A DNA stretch of 64,000 bases, from positions 1,116,001-1,180,000 of the forward strand of contig JBKYIJ010000008.1 in NCBI GenBank assembly GCA_047030855.1, written 5' to 3'. The stretch's first letter is position 1, and the number at the start of each line of letters is the position of its first letter. This document shows positions 1 to 8,231 of this stretch, piece after piece. The DNA comes from QVMM01 sp047030855 (GTDB lineage Bacteria > Bacteroidota > Bacteroidia > Bacteroidales > Dysgonomonadaceae). Under the pieces are notes generated by a model. The model did not search any database. It was not told the DNA's origin and worked only from the letters and a program-made list of their open reading frames with translations. The position numbers and the translations under genes were made by a program.

Positions 1-2130
1 CATAAAGGAGCTCGCCGCAGATCCGGTGAGCCTTATATTTTACATCCCATCGCTGTCGCAAAAATCGTTTGCAGTGAAATAGGTTTGGGTTCTACATCCA
101 TTTGTGCCGCTTTGTTGCATGATGTCGTTGAAGATACCGATTATACGGTTGAGGATATCAGAAATATTTTCGGAGACAAGATCGCACTGATTGTTGACGG
201 TTTGACTAAAATATCAAGCGGAATGTTCGGAGACAATGTTTCGGCTCAGGCCGAGAATTTCCGAAAACTTCTGCTTACCATGTCCGAAGACATTCGGGTA
301 ATCCTTATAAAAATAGCCGATCGCCTTCACAATATGCGTACACTGGGTGCGATGCTCCCTGCAAAACGTCATAAAATAGCGGGCGAAACAATGTATATCT
401 ATGCTCCTTTAGCTCATAGGTTAGGCTTGTTTGCTATTAAAACGGAACTGGAAGAGTTGAGTTTTAAATATGAAAACCCCGAAGCATACGAGGATATTGT
501 AAACAAACTCAAAGCTTCGTACGGAAAAAGGGAAAATATCTACAATCGTTTTGCAAAACCTGTTATTGAAAGGCTCGATCAGTTAGGAATAAAATACGAA
601 ATAAAAGCCAGAGAGAAATCGGTTTATTCCATTTGGAATAAAATGCGCGCAAAGAATGTTCCTTTTGAAGAAATATATGACATTTTTGCTGTGCGGATTA
701 TCTTTGAAAATGAAGTCGGACTTGATGAAAAGAAAAGATGCTGGGATATTTATTCGGTTATCACCGATATTTATAAACTTCGTCCCGATCGTATACGGGA
801 TTGGGTGAGCCGTCCCAAATCCAATGGTTATCAGGCTTTGCACTTAACGGTAATGGGACCTGACGGCGAATGGATCGAAATACAGATCAGAAGCCGAAGA
901 ATGGATGACATAGCCGAAAAAGGTTTTGCAGCCCATTGGAAATACAAAGAGGGAAAGATAGAGGAAGATAATGAATTGGAAAAATGGTTGAAAACCATTA
1001 AGGAAATTCTTGAAAACCCCAATCCCAACGCAATAGATTTCTTGGATACGATAAAACTCAATCTTTTTTCTCAGGAGATTTTTGTTTTTACGCCTAAAGG
1101 AGAATTGAAAACTTTGGCATCAGGAGCAACTGCCCTTGATTTTGCCTACGATCTTCATTCCAGTATCGGCGATCATGCGATAGGAGCAAAAGTGAATCAT
1201 AAGCTTGTTCCTTTAAATGAAAAACTAAAAAGCGGAGATCAGGTAGAAATCATTACTTCAAAATCTCAGATACCGCAACAGGAGTGGTTGCAAATGGTTA
1301 CTACCGCAAAAGCAAAAACCAAGATTGAATACGCGCTCCGAAAAAAGAGACGGGAAGCCGTAAAAGACGGAGAACTCGTATTGACAAATATATTGAAAAG
1401 TTCATCGCTTGAACTCAATCAAAGCATATTGGATCATTTGTTGGATTATTATAAGTTACCAAATAAAGAAGATTTGTTTTTGGCAATAGGGACTAAGCAA
1501 ATAGATCTTCCGACCAAAGCCGAGAAATTGATTTCTCTTAGGAATCAGAATTCGAGCAACCTCTTGATGAGGTATATGAAACAGGCTTTTAAAGTTGTGA
1601 AGAAGCCTGATAAAGAAAAGATTCAGGAACCGTTAACGGAAGAGTCCATAGTTTCTATTGATAAAATAGACCGGAAAAAGACATATATACTGGAAGAAGA
1701 GTCTTTTAAGAAAAATTTTATTGTAGCTCCTTGCTGTAATCCCGTTCCGGGTGACAGGGTTTTCGGGTTTATCAATAATAATAACGAAGTAGAAATTCAT
1801 AGCGTAACATGTCCCGTCGGGACAAAGTTAATGGCTAATTACGGAGAACGAATTATCAACGTTGCGTGGAGCAGCTATACGAAATACTCGTTTCTCGCGA
1901 CAATTCTTGTTACGGGAATTGATCGGGTGGGGATGTTGCTCGACATATCCAATGTGATAACATCGAGCGATGTTAACATTAAAAGCATTGCAATAGAGTC
2001 GGATAACGGAATCTTTGAAGGAAAAGTAAACGTATATGTGCACGACGTGAAGGAGATACAGAAACTTTGTTCTCAGATTATGAAAATAAAAGGAGTGCAG
2101 TCTGTCAACAGATCGTTGGAATTCAAATAA
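1..2130 (+). CDS. rel: RelA/SpoT-family (p)ppGpp synthetase/hydrolase, 5' truncated by window edge
   Basis: Bifunctional stringent-response enzyme that makes and degrades (p)ppGpp. The frame is open from base 1 (reading HKGARRRSGEPYILHP), so the true start lies upstream; about 709 residues are present and probably some 30 are missing. Seen in order, numbering from the window edge: HD hydrolase domain with HDVVEDTDYT near residue 40, synthetase domain with KSVYSIWNKM (about 208) and GYQALHLTV (about 275), TGS domain from about 360, a conserved-Cys segment APCCNPVPGDR near 578, and a C-terminal ACT domain from about 630. An intact HD motif and synthetase motifs suggest both activities, as expected for the single long RSH enzyme of Bacteroidota. 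The stop is two bases before the ruvB start, so the two are probably co-transcribed. Confidence 0.96.
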   Translation, partial: HKGARRRSGEPYILHPIAVAKIVCSEIGLGSTSICAALLHDVVEDTDYTVEDIRNIFGDKIALIVDGLTKISSGMFGDNVSAQAENFRKLLLTMSEDIRVILIKIADRLHNMRTLGAMLPAKRHKIAGETMYIYAPLAHRLGLFAIKTELEELSFKYENPEAYEDIVNKLKASYGKRENIYNRFAKPVIERLDQLGIKYEIKAREKSVYSIWNKMRAKNVPFEEIYDIFAVRIIFENEVGLDEKKRCWDIYSVITDIYKLRPDRIRDWVSRPKSNGYQALHLTVMGPDGEWIEIQIRSRRMDDIAEKGFAAHWKYKEGKIEEDNELEKWLKTIKEILENPNPNAIDFLDTIKLNLFSQEIFVFTPKGELKTLASGATALDFAYDLHSSIGDHAIGAKVNHKLVPLNEKLKSGDQVEIITSKSQIPQQEWLQMVTTAKAKTKIEYALRKKRREAVKDGELVLTNILKSSSLELNQSILDHLLDYYKLPNKEDLFLAIGTKQIDLPTKAEKLISLRNQNSSNLLMRYMKQAFKVVKKPDKEKIQEPLTEESIVSIDKIDRKKTYILEEESFKKNFIVAPCCNPVPGDRVFGFINNNNEVEIHSVTCPVGTKLMANYGERIINVAWSSYTKYSFLATILVTGIDRVGMLLDISNVITSSDVNIKSIAIESDNGIFEGKVNVYVHDVKEIQKLCSQIMKIKGVQSVNRSLEFK

Positions 2131-2132
2131 AT

Positions 2133-3155
2133 ATGCAGGAACAATTTAACATACATAACGAAAGCCTTAATGCAACCGAGCGTGAGTTTGAAAACGCCTT
2201 ACGTCCATTAAGTTTCAGCGGTTTCAGCGGACAAGACAAAGTAGTGGAGAATCTCCGCATATTTGTTGCTGCTGCGAAAATGAGAGGAGAATCCCTCGAT
2301 CATACATTGTTGCACGGTCCTCCCGGGCTTGGAAAAACCACATTGTCGAGCATTATTGCCAACGAACTCGGCGTAGGTTTTAAAGTAACATCAGGTCCTG
2401 TACTCGATAAACCCGGTGATTTGGCTGGTTTGCTCACTTCACTAGAACCCAATGACGTCCTTTTTATTGACGAAATTCATCGATTGTCTCCTGTCGTTGA
2501 GGAGTATCTGTACAGTGCTATGGAAGACTATCGGATAGATATCATGATCGACAAAGGTCCTTCCGCCCGTTCCATACAGATCGAACTGAATCCTTTTACT
2601 CTTATAGGAGCGACTACGCGAAGCGGCTTATTGACAAGTCCGTTGCGTGCGCGTTTCGGCATAAACATGCATTTGGAGTATTATAACGTAGATACTCTGA
2701 CTAACATAATTTTACGATCGGCGAATATTCTTGAAATTCCTTGTGCGGAAAATGCCGCACTTGAAATTGCGTCACGAAGTCGCGGAACCCCTCGTATTGC
2801 AAATGCTTTACTGCGAAGGGTGCGAGATTTTGCTCAGGTTAAAGGATCGGGGAAAATAGACAAAGAGATTGCAAAATATTCGTTGGAAGCGTTGAATATT
2901 GATAAATACGGACTCGATGAAATCGATAATAAGATATTGATTACTATTATTGATAAATTTAAAGGCGGTCCTGTCGGTATTTCGACAATTGCGACTGCTC
3001 TCGGCGAGGATAGCGGAACTATCGAGGAGGTTTATGAACCCTATCTCATAAAAGAGGGTTTTATGAAACGAACTCCGAGGGGAAGGGAGGTGACCGATCT
3101 TGCCTATGAGCATCTTGGAAGAACCCGTATCGATCAGCAAGGGTATTTATTTTAG
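2133..3155 (+). CDS. ruvB: Holliday junction branch migration helicase RuvB
   Basis: AAA+ motor of the RuvAB complex that drives Holliday-junction branch migration. With the start at 2133 the protein has 340 residues, normal for RuvB; an upstream in-frame ATG at 2067 would lie inside rel and add 22 unlikely residues. Visible motifs: Walker A GPPGLGKTT (62-70), Walker B DEIH (113-116), sensor/arginine-finger segment GATTRSGLLTSPLRARFG (159-176), then a winged-helix C-terminus with KRTPRGREVT. It follows rel by two bases and precedes recG by six, forming a short run of recombination functions (ruvB-recG). ruvA and ruvC are not in the window. Confidence 0.98.
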   Translation: MQEQFNIHNESLNATEREFENALRPLSFSGFSGQDKVVENLRIFVAAAKMRGESLDHTLLHGPPGLGKTTLSSIIANELGVGFKVTSGPVLDKPGDLAGLLTSLEPNDVLFIDEIHRLSPVVEEYLYSAMEDYRIDIMIDKGPSARSIQIELNPFTLIGATTRSGLLTSPLRARFGINMHLEYYNVDTLTNIILRSANILEIPCAENAALEIASRSRGTPRIANALLRRVRDFAQVKGSGKIDKEIAKYSLEALNIDKYGLDEIDNKILITIIDKFKGGPVGISTIATALGEDSGTIEEVYEPYLIKEGFMKRTPRGREVTDLAYEHLGRTRIDQQGYLF

Positions 3156-3161
3156 CTAATC

Positions 3162-5243
3162 ATGAGTACAGATATTAAGTTTTTGGCTGGGGTTGGTCCT
3201 AAAAAAGCTGAAATACTGAATAAAGAGATAGATGTATATTCAGTAGAAGATATCCTGTACTATTTTCCATACAAATATATTGACAGAAGCCGTATTTATC
3301 TTATTCGTGAGATAGACGGGAATATGCCTTATATTCAGTTAAAAGGCAAAATTACTGCGTTCGAGACATTCGGCGAAGGGAGGCATAAGAGGCTTGTAGC
3401 TCATTTTGCCGACGGAACAGGCATTATTGACCTTGTCTGGTTTCAGGGAACCCGCTACATAACCGATAAATATAAAGTAGGACAGACATATATTGTTTTT
3501 GGAAAACCGACAGTATTCGGGAACAAAATAAATATAGCTCATCCCGATTTGGATCCGTTTATTGACGAGCAATCTCAACAAACGGGTTTAATGGGATTTT
3601 ACAATACTACCGAAAAAATGAAGAAACATTTTTTGAATTCGAAAGCCATTCAGAAAATCGTTTCCACCGCAATAAATTCTGTGTTAGGCAATATAGAAGA
3701 AACATTGCCGAATCATGTTATTAGGAAAGCAAATGTTACAAATCTAAAAGATGCGTTGAAAAACATCCATTTCCCCGATAATCCTATGGTTTTGAGAAAT
3801 GCCCAGTTCCGTTTGAAATTTGAAGAGTTATTTTATATTCAGTTGGGACTGCTCCGATATAAAACGGCACGAAAAAAAATTAAGGGATTTGTGTTTTCTC
3901 ATGTCGGAGATTTTTTCAATAATTTCTATAATCAGAATCTGCCTTTTGAATTGACCAATGCTCAAAAGAAAGTAATAAAGGAAATAAGATACGACTTAGG
4001 CTCGGGAGAACAAATGAACCGTCTGTTGCAGGGCGATGTCGGAAGCGGTAAAACGTTGGTTGCCCTTCTGGTTATGCTCATTGCTTTGGATAATGGCTTT
4101 CAGGCTTGCATGATGGCTCCTACTGAAATTTTGGCGATACAGCACTATCAGTCTTTAAAAGAATTATTGTTCGGATTGGATATTAGCATAGGCTTACTTA
4201 CAGGTTCGACAAAAAAATCGGAACGCGAAAGACTACACAGAGACCTGCTCACAGGCGACTTGCAAATATTGATAGGAACGCACGCATTGATAGAAGATAC
4301 GGTTCAGTTTGCAAACTTAGGGCTTGTTATTGTCGATGAACAGCATCGTTTCGGAGTTGCTCAACGGGCTAAGTTGTGGAGTAAAAATACGAATCCTCCG
4401 CATATTCTGGTTATGACGGCTACGCCTATTCCCCGTACGTTGGCGATGACTGTTTACGGTGATCTGGACGTTTCGGTGATTGATGAGTTGCCTCCGGGCA
4501 GAAAACCTATACAGACTATTCACCAGTATGACAAGAGGAGGGGTGCTTTGTATAATTCCGTCAGAAAACAACTGCAAGAAGGCAGGCAGGTCTATATCGT
4601 ATATCCGCTTATTGAAGAAAGTGAATCGCTCGATCTTAAAAATCTTGAGGACGGTTATGAACATATCCGTGAAATTTTTCCCGAATATAAAGTCTGCAAA
4701 GTTCACGGTAAGATGAAACCTAAAGAAAAGGAAACCGAAATGCAGAAGTTCGTAAACAATGAAGCGCAGATAATGGTGGCAACAACGGTTATTGAAGTCG
4801 GTGTTAATGTCCCTAATGCGTCTGTAATGATTATCGAAAGCGCGCAGCGTTTCGGTTTGTCGCAGCTCCATCAGTTGCGGGGACGGGTTGGTCGCGGTGC
4901 CGATCAGTCCTACTGTATCCTTGTGACTCCTTACGAACTGTCTGCCGATACCCGCAAACGTATCAACATAATGGTTGAAAGCAACGACGGTTTTGAAATT
5001 GCCGAAGCTGATTTAAAACTGCGTGGTCCGGGCGATCTTGAGGGAACCCAACAAAGCGGGGTTGCCTTTAACCTGAAAATTTCCAATCTGGTGCGTGACG
5101 GAGAAATTGTAACTTTTGCCCGCGAAATAGCGGAACAAGTCCTTGAAGAAGATCCTGCATTGGAAAATCCTCAAAACCTATTGCTCAAAAAACAATTGAA
5201 AAAATTAAGCGGTAACCGTTATAATTGGGGGTTAATCAGTTAG
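3162..5243 (+). CDS. recG: ATP-dependent DNA helicase RecG
   Basis: Superfamily 2 helicase that regresses stalled replication forks and migrates branched DNA. 693 residues, the usual RecG length. An N-terminal wedge/OB region (about 1-240) is followed by helicase motifs: Walker A GDVGSGKT (about 291-298), motif II DEQH (about 391) within DEQHRFGVAQRAKLW, motif III TATPIPRTLAM, and motif VI QLRGRVGRG (about 570). The C-terminal segment DGFEIAEADLKLRGPGDLEG is typical of RecG. It starts six bases after ruvB. Its last 12 bases overlap the 3' end of the convergent transporter gene. Confidence 0.98.
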   Translation: MSTDIKFLAGVGPKKAEILNKEIDVYSVEDILYYFPYKYIDRSRIYLIREIDGNMPYIQLKGKITAFETFGEGRHKRLVAHFADGTGIIDLVWFQGTRYITDKYKVGQTYIVFGKPTVFGNKINIAHPDLDPFIDEQSQQTGLMGFYNTTEKMKKHFLNSKAIQKIVSTAINSVLGNIEETLPNHVIRKANVTNLKDALKNIHFPDNPMVLRNAQFRLKFEELFYIQLGLLRYKTARKKIKGFVFSHVGDFFNNFYNQNLPFELTNAQKKVIKEIRYDLGSGEQMNRLLQGDVGSGKTLVALLVMLIALDNGFQACMMAPTEILAIQHYQSLKELLFGLDISIGLLTGSTKKSERERLHRDLLTGDLQILIGTHALIEDTVQFANLGLVIVDEQHRFGVAQRAKLWSKNTNPPHILVMTATPIPRTLAMTVYGDLDVSVIDELPPGRKPIQTIHQYDKRRGALYNSVRKQLQEGRQVYIVYPLIEESESLDLKNLEDGYEHIREIFPEYKVCKVHGKMKPKEKETEMQKFVNNEAQIMVATTVIEVGVNVPNASVMIIESAQRFGLSQLHQLRGRVGRGADQSYCILVTPYELSADTRKRINIMVESNDGFEIAEADLKLRGPGDLEGTQQSGVAFNLKISNLVRDGEIVTFAREIAEQVLEEDPALENPQNLLLKKQLKKLSGNRYNWGLIS

Positions 5244-6162
5244 CTTTTTCTTCTTCCCGAATTTTACGTTTGTCATAGCAATGGAGGCTAAGATGAGTAA
5301 GACTCCGAACCATTGTAACATGTCGACAGGTTCGCTGAGAAATATATGCGAAACAACCACAGCCGTCGGCAATTCTGCCGCGCTAAGTATCGACCCGATC
5401 GAAACTCCAACCTTAGGAACTCCGTAAGAAAAGAACATCGGCGGAATAACCGTCCCTAAAAGAGCAAGAATCAGACCCCATTTGTACAATCCTTCGATAA
5501 ACACTCCGTTGAAGAAAAACATGGGAGGGAAAATAATGAAGATCATTGCGCACGATCCCGTAATCATTAACGCACTTTTCTTGAATACGGGCAGATCGTT
5601 TCCGATACGTCCGCTTGTTATAAGGAAAATCGCATAACAGGTAGCCGCCAAAAAGCCGAACAAAACGCCTTTCAGGTTTAAAGTAATTGTGTCATTGAAA
5701 ACACCTCCTGCAAAGATTGTCCCTACAAGCACTATTGCAGCGGCGATAAGTTGTATTTTGCCGGGTTTCTTTTTGAATACGAGTAGTTCGATGATTATGC
5801 TTATCCACAGGTATTGCATTAATAAGATTATAGCTATAGAAGCAGGCAGAAGATTTACGCACATATAATAGAATACGCTGACAAGTCCTGTAAAAATACC
5901 CGCAAGCGATACTTTCCACCATGCTGTTTTGGGCTGTGCGGATTTTTCCTTCTTAGAATTGTTTTCTTTTTTTTGATTTTGAAAACAAACATTGTCCTAA
6001 GTAGAACAGCCAAAGTATAGTCATTCCGAAGAATGCCTGTGAACCTGTTATCTCTCCGACAACGTATCCTTCACCGTAAGCGGTTTTTACTATCGTAGAT
6101 AATAATCCGAAACTACATGCGCCCAAGAAAACCGCAATACCCCCTTTAAGTTTTATATTCAT
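5232..6162 (-). CDS. EamA/DMT-superfamily drug/metabolite transporter, single frameshift
   Basis: Inner-membrane permease of the 10-TM drug/metabolite (EamA) superfamily; substrate not predictable. The frame breaks at an eight-base A run (T8 at 5967-5974 on the plus strand): the N-terminal part ends after KSKKRKQF, while removing one A gives KKENNSKKEKSAQPKTAWW and joins the downstream 210-residue part, for 309 residues in all, a normal EamA length. Many hydrophobic segments are visible, including an N-terminal LKGGIAVFLGACSFGLLSTI helix. Could be a true pseudogene, a sequencing error or a slippage site. The upstream reverse-strand MarR gene may regulate it (inference from proximity). Confidence 0.8.
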
Positions 6163-6210
6163 TATGATGATTTTTTAATAACCTAATTCTATATTCTATA
6201 AAAAAGTGTG

Positions 6211-6241
6211 CAAAAATAAACGTTTCTGCAATATAAAACAA
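6211..6241 (-). promoter_or_regulatory. Candidate Bacteroidota promoter of the EamA transporter gene
   Basis: On the minus strand a -7 element TATTTTTG (6211-6218) matches TAnnTTTG, and TTG (6239-6241) lies 20 bases upstream as a -33 element. About 50 bases separate the -7 from the transporter start. This suggests the transporter has its own promoter rather than depending only on the MarR gene upstream. Confidence 0.45.
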
Positions 6242-6359
6242 TCTTTTAAGAAACATTTTGTTATTGTATTGTTGTTAAATTGAGGTTTTGATGTCTGTAA
6301 AGATGTATAAAATCAAAGTAGTTGCCCTGATTGAATTGCAATATGTAAAATGATTGTTG

Positions 6360-6824
6360 CTATTCTTTTATATTGTCAAATACGATCTTCAAAATCTGTT
6401 TTACCTGCTCCAATCCTTTTTCGTCTATGCCTCGAAGTGCATATTTTACGGTTTCATTCACTGCTTTGCTTGCTTTTTCTTCCAGAGCGTGCCCTTTTTC
6501 TGTCAGACAAATAATATTGGATCTTTTGTCTGTTTCATGATTTTTCCTTGTTACTAAATTTAATTTGGCGAGATTGTTGATGAGGCGTGTCATGCTCGGT
6601 TTGTCTTTGTATGTACTGTCGCAAAGCTTTTGTTGAGTTACTCCGTCCTCTTTCCAGAGAAAAGCCAGAACCGTCCATTGTTCAGGAGTTATGTCGATCC
6701 CTTCCTTTTTGAAATTACGGTATAGTTTACGATTGATAGCCATCGAAACCTTTCCGTTTATAATCGGAAATATTAAATCCAGATCATTAAATTCTACATC
6801 CTTGTCCATGTTTTTCCACATCAT
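6360..6824 (-). CDS. MarR-family transcriptional regulator
   Basis: Winged-helix repressor/regulator of about 154 residues, the typical MarR length. The recognisable DNA-binding core reads LAFLWKEDGVTQQKL, then PSMTRLINNLAKLNLVTR and DKRSNIICLTEKG (wing plus post-wing helix). The start could be the ATG at 6824, 6821 or, more likely in view of the promoter position, 6809 (MDKDVEF). The gene is divergent from rpsF and 197 bp upstream of the EamA transporter on the same strand, a common regulator/exporter arrangement, so control of that transporter is a reasonable but unproven inference. A MarR ligand cannot be deduced. Confidence 0.9.
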   Translation of the reverse strand: MMWKNMDKDVEFNDLDLIFPIINGKVSMAINRKLYRNFKKEGIDITPEQWTVLAFLWKEDGVTQQKLCDSTYKDKPSMTRLINNLAKLNLVTRKNHETDKRSNIICLTEKGHALEEKASKAVNETVKYALRGIDEKGLEQVKQILKIVFDNIKE

Positions 6825-6837
6825 GTTTCAGTAATAA

Positions 6838-6845
6838 CAAAGGTA
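6838..6845 (-). promoter_or_regulatory. Candidate -7 element of the MarR gene
   Basis: TACCTTTG on the minus strand fits the TAnnTTTG consensus and lies 14-29 bases upstream of the candidate start codons. No convincing TTTG -33 element is present at 19-21 bases upstream. It is identical to the rpsF -7 element on the other strand 62 bases away. Confidence 0.35.
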
Positions 6846-6883
6846 AGCGTTTTTCTTTTCTTAACCGATTTGATTATTTAAAC

Positions 6884-6914
6884 TTTGCAGTTGTCAAAAT
6901 AATTTCTACCTTTG
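6884..6914 (+). promoter_or_regulatory. Promoter of the rpsF-rpsR-rplI operon
   Basis: TTTG (6884-6887) and TACCTTTG (6907-6914) separated by 19 bases form an exact match to the Bacteroidota primary-sigma consensus TTTG-N19-TAnnTTTG. The start would be near 6920, giving a leader of about 40 bases, AT-rich and without a Shine-Dalgarno sequence, before the rpsF ATG at 6960. Confidence 0.75.
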
Positions 6915-6959
6915 CCGTCCGAAAAAGTTTTTATTTACAATTTATTAATTAAAATTTTT

Positions 6960-7325
6960 ATGAATAACTACGAAACCGTTTTCATTTTAACTCCCGTTTT
7001 ATCTGATGTTCAGATGAAGGAAGCGGTAGAAAAGTTCAAAGGTATTCTTACTGCGGAAGGTGCGGAAATTGTGAATGAAGAAAACTGGGGACTTAAAAAA
7101 TTGGCTTATCCGATTCAGAAAAAGTCCACAGGTTTTTACGCATTCCTCGAATTCAATGCAGATCCTTCCGTAATAGCAAAACTTGAACTTAACTTCCGCC
7201 GTGACGAAAGAGTTATCCGTTTCTTGACATTCCGTCAGGACAAGTACGCTCATCTTTATGCTGAGAAGAGAAGAAATTTAAAAAAGTCGTCAACCTCTAA
7301 AAAAGAAGAAGTAAAGGAGAATTAA
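6960..7325 (+). CDS. rpsF: 30S ribosomal protein bS6
   Basis: Platform protein of the small ribosomal subunit that binds bS18. From the ATG at 6960 it has 121 residues and opens MNNYETVFILTPVLSDVQM, as in bS6. The conserved FRRDERVIRFLTFR segment lies near residue 80, and the C-terminal tail is Lys/Ser/Glu-rich (KKSSTSKKEEVKEN). An in-frame ATG 16 codons earlier overlaps the promoter and is rejected. In Bacteroidota bS6 helps form, with bS18 and bS21, the pocket that hides the 16S rRNA 3' tail. First gene of the rpsF-rpsR-rplI operon; no ssb or priB lies between. Confidence 0.98.
   Translation: MNNYETVFILTPVLSDVQMKEAVEKFKGILTAEGAEIVNEENWGLKKLAYPIQKKSTGFYAFLEFNADPSVIAKLELNFRRDERVIRFLTFRQDKYAHLYAEKRRNLKKSSTSKKEEVKEN
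7313..7319 (+). promoter_or_regulatory. Strong Shine-Dalgarno sequence of rpsR
   Basis: AAAGGAG ends nine bases before the rpsR ATG (7329), inside the last codons of rpsF. Most starts in this window have no such sequence, as is normal for Bacteroidota, so this site stands out. Confidence 0.7.
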
Positions 7326-7328
7326 ATC

Positions 7329-7595
7329 ATGGCACAACAATCAGAAATCAGATATTTGACTCCACCTTCAGTGGACATTAAAAAGAAAAAATACTGCCGT
7401 TTCAAAAAAAGCGGTATCAAGTACATAGATTATAAGGATCCTGAGTTTTTGAAAAAATTCCTGAACGAACAAGGAAAGATTCTTCCCCGTCGTATAACAG
7501 GAACTTCTTTAAAATTCCAACGCCGTGTTGCTCAAGCAGTGAAGAGAGCTCGTCATTTAGCTTTGCTTCCTTATGTAACAGACTTGATGAAATAA
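7329..7595 (+). CDS. rpsR: 30S ribosomal protein bS18
   Basis: Small-subunit platform protein that pairs with bS6. 88 residues with the family core KKYCRFKKSGIKYIDYKD, then FLNEQGKILPRRITGTSLK and FQRRVAQAVKRARHLALLPY. It starts three bases after the rpsF stop and is preceded by a strong AAAGGAG sequence. In the Bacteroidota ribosome bS18 is one wall of the pocket that sequesters the anti-Shine-Dalgarno tail, so a strong Shine-Dalgarno on its own mRNA invites an autoregulation hypothesis (see findings). Confidence 0.98.
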   Translation: MAQQSEIRYLTPPSVDIKKKKYCRFKKSGIKYIDYKDPEFLKKFLNEQGKILPRRITGTSLKFQRRVAQAVKRARHLALLPYVTDLMK

Positions 7596-7604
7596 TTAAA
7601 AAAC

Positions 7605-7613
7605 AAAGGAGGA
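7605..7613 (+). promoter_or_regulatory. Strong Shine-Dalgarno sequence of rplI
   Basis: AAAGGAGGA, nearly the full complement of the 16S rRNA tail, ends seven bases before the rplI ATG at 7621. It lies in the 25-base gap after rpsR. Confidence 0.75.
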
Positions 7614-7620
7614 CAAAACA

Positions 7621-8064
7621 ATGCAAGTTATATTATTAGAAGACGTTCTTAATTTGGGATATAAAGATGATGTTGTGACCGTGAAAGACGGTTACGGACG
7701 TAATTATCTTTTACCTCAGAAGAAAGCCGTAATCGCAACCGAATCGGCTAAGAAAGTATTGACTGAAAACCTGAAGCAACGCGCGCATAAGCTTGAAAAA
7801 GTTAAAAAAGACGCTGAAGCTCTTGCTGAAAAACTGAAAGACGTGTCTTTGACTATCGGAGCAAAAACAAGTTCTACGGGAACAATCTTCGGATCTGTGA
7901 ATAACATACAGATTGCGGAAGCCCTTGAAAAACTTGGCTATAATGTCGACAGAAAAATCATTGTTATCAAAGATGCGGTGAAAGAAGTCGGAAGCTACAA
8001 GGCTCTTATCAGATTGCACAAAGAAGTTTCAGTTGAAATTCCGTTTGAAGTAGTTTCCGAATAA
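7621..8064 (+). CDS. rplI: 50S ribosomal protein bL9
   Basis: Large-subunit protein at the L1 stalk base. 147 residues, normal length. The N-terminal domain has the family signature MQVILLEDVLNLGYKDDVV and VKDGYGRNYLLPQKKAV, followed by a long Lys/Glu-rich connecting helix (about 40-75) and the C-terminal domain with FGSVNNIQIAEAL. Last gene of the rpsF operon; a strong terminator follows 25 bases after the stop. Confidence 0.98.
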   Translation: MQVILLEDVLNLGYKDDVVTVKDGYGRNYLLPQKKAVIATESAKKVLTENLKQRAHKLEKVKKDAEALAEKLKDVSLTIGAKTSSTGTIFGSVNNIQIAEALEKLGYNVDRKIIVIKDAVKEVGSYKALIRLHKEVSVEIPFEVVSE

Positions 8065-8088
8065 TATTCGGATAAATCCATATCATAG

Positions 8089-8130
8089 AAAAGACTCAGG
8101 TTATGTTTAATAGCCTGAGTCTTTTGTTTT
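8089..8130 (+). terminator. Rho-independent terminator of rpsF-rpsR-rplI
   Basis: A 12-bp perfect stem AAAAGACTCAGG / CCTGAGTCTTTT (8089-8100 with 8114-8125), loop of 13 bases, followed by a T-rich tail. It separates the ribosomal operon from porP. Confidence 0.85.
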
Positions 8131-8231
8131 AAAGGCAGAAAAACTTATATGATACACAATTTATTAACCCATTTCGAGTTTAATATTTAAATAATCCTTA
8201 ATTTCGCAACTTAAAATATAGTTTTGATTTA

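Noticed and set aside
2067..2132. Upstream in-frame ATG extending RuvB by 22 residues
   Set aside because: It lies inside rel, and the extension does not match RuvB N-termini; the ATG at 2133 gives the normal 340 residues.
6912..6959. Upstream in-frame ATG extending bS6 by 16 residues
   Set aside because: The region overlaps the -7 element and the expected transcription start; bS6 begins at 6960.
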